DNA of 64,000 nucleotides, taken from positions 124,001 to 188,000 of the forward strand of contig NZ_CANLEA010000014.1 in NCBI RefSeq assembly GCF_947489565.1. Direction: 5' to 3'. Positions within the stretch are counted from its first letter, which is position 1. Each line of letters opens with the position of its first letter. The notes beneath the pieces were generated by a model. That model made no database searches and was not told the DNA's origin. It saw nothing but the letters and a program-made list of their open reading frames with translations. Position numbers and translations under genes: made by a program. Below are positions 1 through 9,637 of the stretch, piece by piece. This DNA comes from an uncultured Kordia sp. (GTDB lineage Bacteria; Bacteroidota; Bacteroidia; Flavobacteriales; Flavobacteriaceae).

Positions 1-120
1 TTCTCCCGCAGGAATCAAATACGTTAGTAAGGTTACAAAAACGATAATGAAGAATACGATCACTACGGCATGAGGAATATGTTCATACCATCGCTTTGAT
101 TTTTTTGATGTTGTATTCAA
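1..120 (-). CDS. YfcC-type transporter, N-terminal fragment (runs off the window)
   Basis: The first 40 codons of a gene read leftwards and cut by the window edge. A TTG at 118-120 is the only usable start, because a stop lies four codons upstream and there is no ATG. The peptide has a basic segment, then a hydrophobic stretch ending in LTYLIPAGE. A histidine-rich, aromatic N-terminus followed by a first helix ending in (I/L)IPAGE is typical of the YfcC/C4-dicarboxylate-type inner-membrane carrier family. The substrate cannot be told. The family call rests on about 30 residues and is an inference. Confidence 0.55.
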   Translation of the reverse strand, partial: MNTTSKKSKRWYEHIPHAVVIVFFIIVFVTLLTYLIPAGE

Positions 121-242
121 TGTTTTATCTTATTTATATATAGAAGACGGTAATTTACTTAAATTATTTAGAGAACACTGTATTCTGTGGATTGCATTTT
201 AAAATTTATTTACCATTTAAAATAGGTTTTCTTTTCTAAAAG

Positions 243-261
243 ATTCCTGCCTTCACAGGAA
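243..261. repeat. Short palindromic intergenic repeat (ATTCCTG/CAGGAA type)
   Basis: ATTCCTG followed by CAGGAA with a short spacer. A related copy, in the other orientation, is the palindrome at 34713-34732. It looks like a dispersed REP-like element lying upstream of mnmE. Confidence 0.45.
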
Positions 262-279
262 CAAGCCAAACATATTCCC

Positions 280-287
280 TATTTTTG
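280..287 (+). promoter_or_regulatory. Putative -7 box of the mnmE promoter (TATTTTTG)
   Basis: TATTTTTG fits the Bacteroidetes -7 consensus TAnnTTTG and lies 15 bases before the mnmE ATG at 303. No good TTG -33 element is seen at the expected spacing, so the call is tentative. Confidence 0.4.
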
Positions 288-302
288 CACAAATTTTACA
301 CT

Positions 303-1694
303 ATGATTCCAAATGATACGATTGTGGCGTTGGCAACACCTTCTGGTGCTGGTGCTATTTCTGTGATTCGAGTTTCGGGAAAAGATGCTATTACGATTTG
401 TGAACCACTTTTTAAATCGATTCGTAATAAGAAGCTGACCAAACAGAAGTCGCACACCATTCATTTAGGTCATATTATAGATGAAAACCGTTATTTGGAT
501 GAAGTGTTAGTGTCTTTGTTTAAAGGACCTCACTCCTACACGGGCGAAAATACCATCGAAATTTCGTGTCATGGTTCTGTATACATTCAGCAGCAAATTA
601 TTCAATTATTATTGCGTAATGGTTGCCGAAATGCCAATGCTGGAGAATTTACCTTGCGTGCTTTTTTGAATGGAAAACTCGATTTATCGCAGGCGGAAGC
701 TGTGGCAGATTTGATTGCGAGTGACTCGGAAGCTTCACATCAATTGGCAATGCAACAAATGCGTGGCGGATTTAGCAATGAAATTAAGAACTTGCGTGAA
801 GAGCTGTTAAACTTTGCTTCACTTATAGAATTGGAACTTGATTTTGCAGAAGAAGATGTAGAATTTGCCGATCGTACGCAGTTTAAAACCTTAGTACAGC
901 GCATTCAATTTGTCTTAAAACGCTTGATTGATTCGTTTGCTGTTGGAAACGTAATTAAAAACGGAATTCCTGTTGCGATTGTTGGTGAGCCGAATGTTGG
1001 AAAATCCACCTTATTGAATGCTTTATTAAACGAAGAACGCGCTATTGTTTCGGACATTGCCGGAACCACTCGTGATACCATTGAAGATGAATTGGTAATT
1101 GATGGAATTTCGTTCCGATTTATTGATACTGCTGGAATTCGGGAAACCAAAGATGTCGTAGAAAGTATCGGAATTCAGAAAACATTCGAGAAAATTGAAC
1201 AAGCACAGGTTGTTATTTATTTGATAGACAGTTCTCAATTGACAGAGGAACGTTTAGCACTGCTGAAAACTGAAATTGGGAAGATTAAAAATAAGTATCC
1301 GCAAAAGCCATTGGTAATTGTGGCGAATAAGATTGATATGCTTGAAGAAGCACAAATTGCCCAACTGAAAGCTGAAATTGAACAAATACATATCCTTTCT
1401 GCCAAAGAAAATATTGGTGTCGATTCATTAAAAGATAAACTCGTTTCCTTTGTAAATACTGGCGCTTTGCGTAACAATGAAACCATCATCACAAATACAC
1501 GTCATTACGATGCTTTATTAAAAGCTTTGGAAGAAATTGATAAGGTTCATTACGGATTGGAATCTGGATTGTCTGGTGATTTGATGGCGATTGATATTCG
1601 TCAAGCTTTATATCATTTTGGAGAAATTACTGGAGAAATTACAAGTGATGATTTGTTAGGAAATATCTTTGCTAATTTCTGTATTGGGAAATAA
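303..1694 (+). CDS. mnmE: tRNA uridine-34 modification GTPase MnmE
   Basis: MnmE (TrmE) works with MnmG to put a carboxymethylaminomethyl group on U34 of certain tRNAs in the cytoplasm. The 463-residue protein has the usual length and order: an N-terminal folate-binding domain (start IPNDTIVALATPSGAGAIS), a helical domain, and an inserted Ras-like G domain with GEPNVGKST (about residue 228), GTTRDT, DTAG and NKID. It ends in the diagnostic CIGK tail carrying the essential cysteine. ATG 303 is preferred over an in-frame start at 285 because the family begins at this MIPND segment and the -7-like box overlaps the upstream option. It stands alone; the next gene starts 41 bases on. All key residues are present. 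Confidence 0.97.
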   Translation: MIPNDTIVALATPSGAGAISVIRVSGKDAITICEPLFKSIRNKKLTKQKSHTIHLGHIIDENRYLDEVLVSLFKGPHSYTGENTIEISCHGSVYIQQQIIQLLLRNGCRNANAGEFTLRAFLNGKLDLSQAEAVADLIASDSEASHQLAMQQMRGGFSNEIKNLREELLNFASLIELELDFAEEDVEFADRTQFKTLVQRIQFVLKRLIDSFAVGNVIKNGIPVAIVGEPNVGKSTLLNALLNEERAIVSDIAGTTRDTIEDELVIDGISFRFIDTAGIRETKDVVESIGIQKTFEKIEQAQVVIYLIDSSQLTEERLALLKTEIGKIKNKYPQKPLVIVANKIDMLEEAQIAQLKAEIEQIHILSAKENIGVDSLKDKLVSFVNTGALRNNETIITNTRHYDALLKALEEIDKVHYGLESGLSGDLMAIDIRQALYHFGEITGEITSDDLLGNIFANFCIGK

Positions 1695-1735
1695 TTTATA
1701 AAAGAATTGCTACTGAAATCTTAAATTGTACAGCA

Positions 1736-3373
1736 ATGAAAAATCTTCTTCTTTTCTCATTATTATTCACTGCAATTTGTTTTTCACAAGAAGAAAACCA
1801 AGAACTGATACAACTTGAAAAAAACCTCAACAATGCTGCAACAAATACTGAAAAGATTCAAGCCTTACTAGACTTGGGTGAATACGAGCTGGATCATAAT
1901 TTTGGCAAAGCTGAATTTATACTTCAAGAAGCATTTCAACTCACACAAAACGATCAAAATATTGCTCCAAAATATAGTGCGTTAGTAGCGGTACAATTAG
2001 GTGTTTTAAATCGTAGAAAAGGACAACATGCAGCAGCAATCAAACAGTATTTACAAGCACTCTCCTATTTTGAACAGGTAAAAGATACTGCCAATATTGC
2101 AGATGTGTATCATAATATTGGCGTATTGCACAAGTTTCAAAGAGATTATAAAGCCTCATTTGAATATTTAGAGAAAGCCCGAAAACTACATGTCAAACTT
2201 ACTAACAAACAAGGAATTGCCAATGCACTATTAATGATAGGAAGTAATTATAAGGCGCTTAAAAAAAGTGATTCTTCTGAATTGTTTTATGCGAAAGCTA
2301 AAGAAATGTATCTCGCTATAAATGATCATAAAAGCATTGAAAAAGTCAATAATTACTTAGCATCTTTATATATAAAAACGGGAAAGGATTCACTCGCACT
2401 TCAATTGAATCATGAAAATATAGCGCGTTCCAAAAAGAATAATGAAAACTTATCGCTAGTTACCAATTACTTAAGTATTTCAAACATTTATTATAAACAA
2501 AAGGATTATAGAATTGCAGGAAAGTATGTAGATTCAGCAATTAAGCTTTCAAAGAAAGAAGGTTTTAAGCAAAAATTAGCTTCTGCTTACAGCAAAAAGA
2601 GTCGATTATGGTATCGATTGGAAAATTATAAATCGGCATATTTATCGCATCGCAAGTACAAAAAATACGCAGATTCACTTTTCAATATTGAGAATACTAA
2701 AAAACTTCAGGAATTGGAATTGCAGTATCAATTTGAAAAAGAACGTCAAAAAATTACCCAAAAGACAGCTGCAGAAGCAACGCAGAAATGGCTGTATTTT
2801 ATATTGTTTCTATTAACACTTGTAAGTGCAATTTTGGCTAGTTTATTATTGAAGCGAAGTTTTAAAAACCGTGCAAAAATTGCAAGCGAAAAATTAGCGC
2901 AAGAACAAGCACAAAAAAGAGCTTTAAACGAAAAAGTAAAAGTGAACGAAGAGGAAACAAAGCATTTAATTGCTGACAATTCCATGCGTTTAGAGTTTAA
3001 ACAAGAACTCTTGGATCAACTCAAAACAGAAATTAACAGTATAAAATCTTTGGAAGAAATGAAAAAAACCATGAGTTCGTTGATTTCAAAATTACAATTA
3101 CAAATTGCGACAGAAAATAAACTTTCATCCATTCAAGATAAAATTGAAGAAGTGAATAAAGGTTTTGATAAGAAACTTCGAGAACACTATCCTAAGTTAA
3201 CCAAAACCGATCGGGAAATATGTGCATTGATGCGTTTAAATTTATCCATAAAAGAAATTGCTACCATTAGAAATTCATCCATCGATGCTGTAAAAGCAGC
3301 ACGTTATCGTATTCGAAAAAAGATGCAATTGGCAGCTGGAGAAGAATTGGAATATATCATTCAAAGCCTTTAA
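1736..3373 (+). CDS. TPR-repeat membrane regulator with C-terminal LuxR-type HTH
   Basis: A 545-residue protein of a type common in Flavobacteriia. It has a signal peptide (residues 1-17), a TPR array over about residues 40-320, one transmembrane helix (about 351-373), a charged coiled coil (about 380-450), and a C-terminal helix-turn-helix (KTDREICALMRLNLSIKEIA, about 485-520). The topology suggests that the TPRs sense something in the periplasm while the HTH binds DNA in the cytoplasm. The HTH resembles GerE/LuxR effectors. The ligand and target genes are unknown. It lies between mnmE and the leucine-rich-repeat protein, and control of the latter is possible but unsupported. Confidence 0.8.
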   Translation: MKNLLLFSLLFTAICFSQEENQELIQLEKNLNNAATNTEKIQALLDLGEYELDHNFGKAEFILQEAFQLTQNDQNIAPKYSALVAVQLGVLNRRKGQHAAAIKQYLQALSYFEQVKDTANIADVYHNIGVLHKFQRDYKASFEYLEKARKLHVKLTNKQGIANALLMIGSNYKALKKSDSSELFYAKAKEMYLAINDHKSIEKVNNYLASLYIKTGKDSLALQLNHENIARSKKNNENLSLVTNYLSISNIYYKQKDYRIAGKYVDSAIKLSKKEGFKQKLASAYSKKSRLWYRLENYKSAYLSHRKYKKYADSLFNIENTKKLQELELQYQFEKERQKITQKTAAEATQKWLYFILFLLTLVSAILASLLLKRSFKNRAKIASEKLAQEQAQKRALNEKVKVNEEETKHLIADNSMRLEFKQELLDQLKTEINSIKSLEEMKKTMSSLISKLQLQIATENKLSSIQDKIEEVNKGFDKKLREHYPKLTKTDREICALMRLNLSIKEIATIRNSSIDAVKAARYRIRKKMQLAAGEELEYIIQSL

Positions 3374-3442
3374 ATACTGGGCTGTCACTTTTTGTTACCT
3401 AAAAATCACATCACATTATAAGTACAAATCTAGCGGCATTGT

Positions 3443-3450
3443 TACTTTTG
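3443..3450 (+). promoter_or_regulatory. Putative -7 box (TACTTTTG) upstream of the LRR protein
   Basis: TACTTTTG matches TAnnTTTG and lies 28 bases before the ATG at 3479. The -33 region is not convincing. Confidence 0.4.
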
Positions 3451-3478
3451 TTTCACACTGATATTTATACAAAAGACA

Positions 3479-3952
3479 ATGAAAAAACACCTACTTTTAT
3501 TTTTCTTCATTTTTAGTAGTTTTTTAGCAGCACAAACCACCTTTGTTCCTGATGATAATTTTGAAGCGTATTTAGAAGCCAATGGCGCAGGAAATGGAAT
3601 ACCTAATGACAATCTTGCAAGTACACCAGGCATGCAAGGACTTCCATTTTTGAACATTCAAAATCAAAATATTGCTGATTTAACTGGAATCGAAGCGATG
3701 ACAAACTTGTTTACGATCATCGCCAACGGAAATACATTTATAATTTTAGATGTAAGTAATAATACCAACCTAAATACAATTATTGCCAACAATAATCCTA
3801 ACTTAACAACTTTTGTTACTGCTGCAGGAAATAATATACGAACCTTGAATCTAAGTAATAGTGCAATTACGCAATTGGACACGAGTTTGTTATTAAATCT
3901 AGAAACACTCGATGTAAGCAATAATATGATTGCTTACATCGAGTGTTTCTAG
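3479..3952 (+). CDS. Leucine-rich-repeat surface protein, N-terminal part (frameshifted from 3943-9459)
   Basis: 157 residues: a signal peptide (MKKHLLLFFFIFSSFLAAQ), the block-start motif VPDDNFEAYLE, then short LRR units of the LDVSNN type. The frame ends at a TAG inside the right arm of a perfect 31-bp inverted repeat (3892-3959). Its last residues (AYIECF) are the inverted image of the preceding NLETLDVSNN coding sequence and do not look like LRR. The rest of the protein continues in the -1 frame at 3943. I read the two frames as one original gene of about 1990 codons, broken here by mutation or by a sequence error. Alone, this part would be a short secreted LRR fragment. Confidence 0.75.
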   Translation: MKKHLLLFFFIFSSFLAAQTTFVPDDNFEAYLEANGAGNGIPNDNLASTPGMQGLPFLNIQNQNIADLTGIEAMTNLFTIIANGNTFIILDVSNNTNLNTIIANNNPNLTTFVTAAGNNIRTLNLSNSAITQLDTSLLLNLETLDVSNNMIAYIECF

Positions 3953-3959
3953 ATTTAAT
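3892..3959. repeat. Perfect 31-bp inverted repeat, 6-nt loop, at the frameshift of the LRR gene
   Basis: Left arm 3892-3922, right arm 3929-3959, spacer AATATG. The arms pair over all 31 bases. The left arm encodes normal LRR sequence. The right arm is its exact reverse complement, reads as non-LRR residues and brings in the stop. An exact inverted copy within a coding region fits a template-switch (quasi-palindrome) mutation or a sequencing/assembly artefact better than a terminator, since no T-run follows. Confidence 0.9.
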
Positions 3960-6900
3960 CAGTAATGGAATGCTCGACAATGTGTATGTTCAAAACAATG
4001 CGCTTACGTTTTTAAATGTTGCCAATGGAGCCAACGGAGATATCCAAGATTTCAACGCTGCTGGAAATGCAGGTCTTACGTGCATTAATGTAGACAATGC
4101 GAGTGCAGGTTATTTAACCATATGGAATAAAGATGCTACCACAAGTTTTGGCGAACATTGTTATGATACAATGGTTCCTGACGATAATTTTGAAAATTAT
4201 TTAGAAACACATGATGATAATGGAAACATTGTTCCTTTAGGATCTAATAGAAGTATGGGAAATGGAATTGCCAATGACGATCATGTACGAACTTCCAGAA
4301 TTAGTGGCGTTACTTCCTTGAATATTTCTTCAAGTATGATTGCTGATATTACAGGAATAGAAGATTTTGCAGTTTTAGAAATTTTAGATTTTTCTATGAA
4401 TGGAGTTGGTAATTTTGATCTTTCAAACAATATTGCTTTAAAAGAATTGTATTGCGCTTCTAATGGTATGAGTAGTATTAATATTGCTGCTAATGCTAAT
4501 CTTGAAATACTAGACTGTTCAGACAATAGTATGCTAACAATTGATGTAAGTGCCAATATAAACTTAAAAGAATTGAATACCGCTGATAATGGAATAACTT
4601 CGTTAGTTTTAGGAAGTATTAACGCATTAAAAAAGTTGAATTTAGCAAATAATAATATACCAACAATCAATTTTAGCAATCTATCGAACGTAACAGATTT
4701 AGATGTAGATAACAATTTTGATTTCAATTCTTTAGACTTTAGTCCGTTAACAAGTCTTGTGAATTTAAACGTAGACCAAACAAGTCTTTCCAATATCAAT
4801 CTTACTAATAATACATTGCTAGAAACCTTATCTATTAACTTTTTAGGTAGTTTAACTTTAGACTTATCCAATAACGCTGCTTTGACTTCATTATCTGCAG
4901 AGACAAGTGATATAACGAGCTTAAACATACAAAACGGAAATAATGCCAATATGACTTTTTTTGATGCGCGATTTAATGAATTGAGTTGCATACAAGTTGA
5001 TGACCCTACTGCAAGTTATTTAAGTACATGGCTAAAAGATAATTTTGTCTCTTTTGGTTCTAATTGTAGTATGACAAGCATTCCAGATGTTAATTTTGAG
5101 TATCATCTTGAAAACCATGATGCCAATGGAAATATCGTTGCTATAGGAAGTCCAAACAGTATGGGAAATGGAGTTTTGGATGATGGTTTTGTGCTAACTT
5201 CTATAATTACTGGAGTTACCTATTTAGATATTTCAGGAAATAGTATCAATCAATTGGACGGACTGGAAGCTTTTACAGCGCTAGAAATATTAATTTGTTC
5301 AGATAATAACTTTAATGAATTTGACTTTTCGCAACTGCCACTTTTGAAAGAGTTAACCATGAGCGATTTATTTTTTGCGGTACTCGATTTGTCTAGTAAT
5401 TTAAATCTGGAAAAATTAATCTATAACAATGCCAATAGTACTTCCTTAAACCTAGGAAATAATACTATGATCACAGAATTAAATATTGGGAATAACAACA
5501 TAGGTTCATTTGATTTTTTGCCATATACAACCCTTGAAATTTTAAACTTATCAGGTAACATTGGGCTATTTGAATCGACTTTCACTACTCTTTCCAATTT
5601 AAAAGAACTAAACGTAAATGGAGTAGGCATACTTAGCCTAAATCTTTCAAATAATTTATTACTAGAATCTCTTGCTTTAGATGAAGCCTTAGGTTTTTAT
5701 TTAGACCTTTCTTCCAATACAGCTTTGACAAGCTTATCCGCTCGTAATGCAGAGTTGTCAGGAATCAACATTCAAAATGGTAATAATGCTAACATTACAT
5801 ATTTTGATGCAGAACAAAATAGTACAACTATGAACTGTATTCAGGTTGATGATCCAAATGCTTCATACTTGAACACTTGGGATGTAGATAGTAATGTGGT
5901 TTTTACCTTAGATTGTAGTCTGACAAATATTCCTAACGCTAATTTTGAAAACTATTTGGAAACCCATGATGCTGATGGAGATTCTGTTCCTGTAGGCGAT
6001 CCAATGAGTTTAGGAAATGGAATTGCGAATGATAATAAGGTGTTTACCTATAGAATTGCTTCTGTCACAAGTTTAGATATTAGCAATCTAGCTATTGGGC
6101 AATTTATTGGAATTGAATACTTTATTGCGTTAGAACATTTGGATTGTAATGGCAATTCAGGAGGTAATTTAGACTTAAGTAATGCCGTAAACTTACTAAC
6201 ATTAGATTGCTCAGGAAACGATTTGGAGGCAGCAGATTTTTCGAATAACACACAACTTACCATTTTAGATTGTAGTTCTAGTACTATAGGCCCTTTAGAT
6301 TTGGGTTCCAATACGAATTTGGTCAATCTAGATATCAGTGATAATCCTTTCATAGCATCTCGCTTTGATGTAAGTGGATTACCTAATTTAGAAATATTAA
6401 ATGCTAGCAACATTGGTCTTACTTCAATAGATTTTAGTGTAAATACGAATCTGAAAACATTGAATATTTCTAATAATAGTAGTTTAGTCAATTTAAATGT
6501 GTCTAATAACCTCTTACTTGAATCTTTACAAGTTGATAGTGCTTCTGGTTTTGCTCTAGATTTATCAAACAATATTGCACTAACATCTTTTTCAGCAAAC
6601 AATAGTGATCTGTCTAGTCTAAATATGAAAAATGGAAATAATGCTAATGTCACGTATTTTGATGCGCGTATTAATGTATTTAACTGTATTCAGGTTGATG
6701 ATCCAACTGCTGCTTATTTGAGTACTTGGCAGAAAGATGCTAGTACCTTTTTCAGTTCAGATTGTCGACAAACCTTCGTTCCTGATAATAATTTTGAAAA
6801 CTATTTAGAAACGCATGATGCTTCTGGAAATACTGTGGCTGTTGGTGATGCTACTAGTATGGGAAATGGTATAGCGAATGATGATTATGTAAGTACAGTC

Positions 6901-9459
6901 GCCATAGAAACCGTAACAAGTTTGAGTTTGTTTAGTGAAAATGTAGCTGATATAACAGGAATTCAAGATTTTACAGCCTTGACAAGTTTTGTTTCGTATG
7001 AAAACGATTTTACAACGCTAGATGTAAGTGCAAATACAAATTTAGAATCTTTAAATTGTTCATTAACACCTATTAATTCAATTACCATAGGAAACAACAC
7101 AAACTTGACGAATTTAGGTGTATTCAATACTGCTTTAGCAACACTTGATATAAGTCAATGCCCGAATTTGGAAGTACTATCATGTTCGTTTACTCCTATT
7201 GTAAATTTAGATCTGACAGTAAATACAAAACTAAAACAAATATTTGCTGATGAAACACCTAGTTTAACGAGTATTGATCTTTCTGGACTTATAGATTTGA
7301 CAGAACTACGACTAGACAATTCTGGAATAACAAGCTTAGAGGTAACTACCAATACAGCCTTGGTAGAATTACGCATTCAAAATGTGAACATTGACACAAT
7401 TGATCTTTCAAACAATACAGCTTTAAAAGAATTATACGCTTCAAATGCTAGTTTGACAGCATTAAATGTATCAAACAATATACTATTAGAGTTTTTAGGA
7501 ACAAGTGACAATGCTATTAATATTCTTGATCTTTCTCAAAATACAGCATTGACAAATGTTTTTATTCAAAATAATAGCTTGACCTATTTAAACCTTAAAA
7601 ATGGTACAAACATGAGTATTACTAGCATAAATATTAGTGGCAATCCGAGTTTGACGTGTGTATTGGTAGATAATGATACCTATGCGAATACCAATTTTAC
7701 CAACAAAGATGGACAGACTTTTTACAATGAAGATTCTTGTGGACAAACATTAGAGTGTCCAGTAGATGTCACTGTAGAAGAAAATGGATCTTGTGAAGCT
7801 ACCATCAATGCTCCTACTCCAATAGTATATGGAGATGGACTTACTGCTGGTACCGCTTTAAATTTTGATGGAGTTGATGATCGATTGACTGTTTCTAGTG
7901 GTTTTACAAATGATTTAAGCGAAATTACCATAGAAACTAAAGTATATTTTGATAACATCGATAATTGGGATGCCATATTAAACTATACAAATTGGGCACC
8001 TGGATATTTACATTACCAATTAAATACAGGTGGAAATTTAGGTTGGTCTGTGAATGGAAATTCGCCAACAGATCAGTATGTAGATTTAGGATTACAAACG
8101 CATACATGGTATAATATAGCGGTTTCCTATTCTGCTACTGATAAAGTAATTCGCTTCTACTTAAATGGAGTATTGCAAGCACAACGCACCTATACTACTG
8201 CGCTTCCATTAGTTGCTAACAGACAATTTATTATTGGCGCATGGAATTCTAATCGATTTTTAGATGGTAGTATTGATGATTTCCGCATTTGGAATACGAC
8301 ACGAACAGAGACAGAAATACAAGAAACCTTAAATATTCCGCTTTCGGGTAATGAAGCTGGATTAATTGCTTATTACAACTTTAATGAAGGGCAAGCATGT
8401 GCTGATAATTCAAGTATTACAACAGCCAATGATCTAACAGGTAATTACAATGCTACACTCAATAATTTTGACCTTTCTGGATTCACCATAGATTGTAGTT
8501 CAAACTTTACGCTAGGAACAATTCAAGAGTATCTACTCGTAAATGATTACAACAATGCAAGCATTCTTAACGAAACATTTCCTGTTGGAACAACGAATGT
8601 TACTTGGACCTTTACAGATGCGCAAAATCAAACAAGTCAATGCATGCAAACGATTATTGTGGAAGATTCAGACGGAAGTTGCAATGAAGTGGCTTTGAGT
8701 CCTAAAGTATTTTTACAAGGAGCATTGTTAAACGCTAATACAGGAGAAGAAAACTGGATGCGTGACGATCTTCGTAATGCAGGATTAATACCAACAACTT
8801 CTCCATATGATATGTCGGAAGTAAATGGAGTCATATTTATGTTAGCGGGACAAGATGCAATTGTAGATTGGGTACAACTAGAATTAAGAGATGCTACAAA
8901 CAACAATACAATCATCGTAGAAACGAGTGCTCTGCTCCAACGTGACGGTGATGTAGTTGCTCTTGATGGAGTTTCTCCTGTGACAATAACTATTGGACAT
9001 GATGACTATTATGTAGTTATTAAACACAAAAATCACTTAGGAATCATGACGGCAATGCCAGTAGCATTAACAAATACACCAACTACTGTCGATTTTACAG
9101 ATGCAACTAACCAGATTACGTATGGAAGTAACGCACAAACAACCTTCGGAATGCCTTCTGGAATAGTAGCCATGTGGTCTGGAAATGCCAATGGAGATAC
9201 CATTGTTCAATACTCGGGAACGTCTCCGGATACACCAAATATTCTATCACTAGTCTTAAATGATGTTGGAAACTTTCTAAACTTCCCAACGTACATTGTA
9301 GCTGGTTATACGAACAATGATGTTAATATGGATGGAAGTACGCAATATTCTGGAACAAACCCTGATACACCATTGATTTTACAGAATGTATTGGCGCATC
9401 CTGGAAATTTCTTGAATTTTAGTACGTATCAAATCACAGAACAATTACCCGAAAATTAA
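3943..9459 (+). CDS. Giant LRR / HYR / LamG surface protein with shared C-terminal module (downstream frame)
   Basis: The open frame starts as GTG 3943; the first ATG is 3970. Neither is a likely native start because there is no signal peptide, so this is the continuation of 3479-3952. Four blocks begin with a PDxNFExxLExHD motif near 4171, 5081, 5932 and 6778. Each is packed with LRR units (LDLSNNxxL) and most close with a C-(I/V)-QVDDPxASYL segment. About 7758-8680 encodes an HYR-like domain (CPVDVTVEENGSC...) with a LamG/concanavalin-type domain (FDGVDDRLTV to DGSIDDFRIWN) nested inside it. From about 8695 the protein ends in a roughly 255-residue module shared with the proteins at 9638-12874 and 44202-48821. 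No canonical T9SS type A or B domain is present, so the shared module may do the sorting. The likely role is adhesion at the cell surface, which is an inference. Confidence 0.8.
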   Translation: MFLDLISNGMLDNVYVQNNALTFLNVANGANGDIQDFNAAGNAGLTCINVDNASAGYLTIWNKDATTSFGEHCYDTMVPDDNFENYLETHDDNGNIVPLGSNRSMGNGIANDDHVRTSRISGVTSLNISSSMIADITGIEDFAVLEILDFSMNGVGNFDLSNNIALKELYCASNGMSSINIAANANLEILDCSDNSMLTIDVSANINLKELNTADNGITSLVLGSINALKKLNLANNNIPTINFSNLSNVTDLDVDNNFDFNSLDFSPLTSLVNLNVDQTSLSNINLTNNTLLETLSINFLGSLTLDLSNNAALTSLSAETSDITSLNIQNGNNANMTFFDARFNELSCIQVDDPTASYLSTWLKDNFVSFGSNCSMTSIPDVNFEYHLENHDANGNIVAIGSPNSMGNGVLDDGFVLTSIITGVTYLDISGNSINQLDGLEAFTALEILICSDNNFNEFDFSQLPLLKELTMSDLFFAVLDLSSNLNLEKLIYNNANSTSLNLGNNTMITELNIGNNNIGSFDFLPYTTLEILNLSGNIGLFESTFTTLSNLKELNVNGVGILSLNLSNNLLLESLALDEALGFYLDLSSNTALTSLSARNAELSGINIQNGNNANITYFDAEQNSTTMNCIQVDDPNASYLNTWDVDSNVVFTLDCSLTNIPNANFENYLETHDADGDSVPVGDPMSLGNGIANDNKVFTYRIASVTSLDISNLAIGQFIGIEYFIALEHLDCNGNSGGNLDLSNAVNLLTLDCSGNDLEAADFSNNTQLTILDCSSSTIGPLDLGSNTNLVNLDISDNPFIASRFDVSGLPNLEILNASNIGLTSIDFSVNTNLKTLNISNNSSLVNLNVSNNLLLESLQVDSASGFALDLSNNIALTSFSANNSDLSSLNMKNGNNANVTYFDARINVFNCIQVDDPTAAYLSTWQKDASTFFSSDCRQTFVPDNNFENYLETHDASGNTVAVGDATSMGNGIANDDYVSTVAIETVTSLSLFSENVADITGIQDFTALTSFVSYENDFTTLDVSANTNLESLNCSLTPINSITIGNNTNLTNLGVFNTALATLDISQCPNLEVLSCSFTPIVNLDLTVNTKLKQIFADETPSLTSIDLSGLIDLTELRLDNSGITSLEVTTNTALVELRIQNVNIDTIDLSNNTALKELYASNASLTALNVSNNILLEFLGTSDNAINILDLSQNTALTNVFIQNNSLTYLNLKNGTNMSITSINISGNPSLTCVLVDNDTYANTNFTNKDGQTFYNEDSCGQTLECPVDVTVEENGSCEATINAPTPIVYGDGLTAGTALNFDGVDDRLTVSSGFTNDLSEITIETKVYFDNIDNWDAILNYTNWAPGYLHYQLNTGGNLGWSVNGNSPTDQYVDLGLQTHTWYNIAVSYSATDKVIRFYLNGVLQAQRTYTTALPLVANRQFIIGAWNSNRFLDGSIDDFRIWNTTRTETEIQETLNIPLSGNEAGLIAYYNFNEGQACADNSSITTANDLTGNYNATLNNFDLSGFTIDCSSNFTLGTIQEYLLVNDYNNASILNETFPVGTTNVTWTFTDAQNQTSQCMQTIIVEDSDGSCNEVALSPKVFLQGALLNANTGEENWMRDDLRNAGLIPTTSPYDMSEVNGVIFMLAGQDAIVDWVQLELRDATNNNTIIVETSALLQRDGDVVALDGVSPVTITIGHDDYYVVIKHKNHLGIMTAMPVALTNTPTTVDFTDATNQITYGSNAQTTFGMPSGIVAMWSGNANGDTIVQYSGTSPDTPNILSLVLNDVGNFLNFPTYIVAGYTNNDVNMDGSTQYSGTNPDTPLILQNVLAHPGNFLNFSTYQITEQLPEN

Positions 9460-9485
9460 TAAAGACAAAACATATAAATTTAATA

Positions 9486-9517
9486 AAAACGGCATCTAAT
9501 TTCAGGTGGCGTTTTTT
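9486..9517 (+). terminator. Rho-independent terminator after the LRR protein
   Basis: AAAACGGCATCT pairs with AGGTGGCGTTTT (one mismatch, one wobble), followed by a T-run. It starts 27 bases after the stop at 9459. Confidence 0.7.
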
Positions 9518-9637
9518 AGTTTTACAAATAGGGATCAACTTCAAAAAATTGTCTATTAGTTAAAGTGCTAATGGAATTTTATAGCTATCTTGCACATACA
9601 CCAAAACAATCTAACCAACTGTAAATCAATCCACTTC

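Noticed and set aside
3925-3952. Programmed -1 frameshift in the LRR gene, stimulated by the hairpin
   Set aside because: No slippery heptamer is seen in the overlap, and the inverted copy itself replaces coding sequence, so mutation or artefact is more likely.
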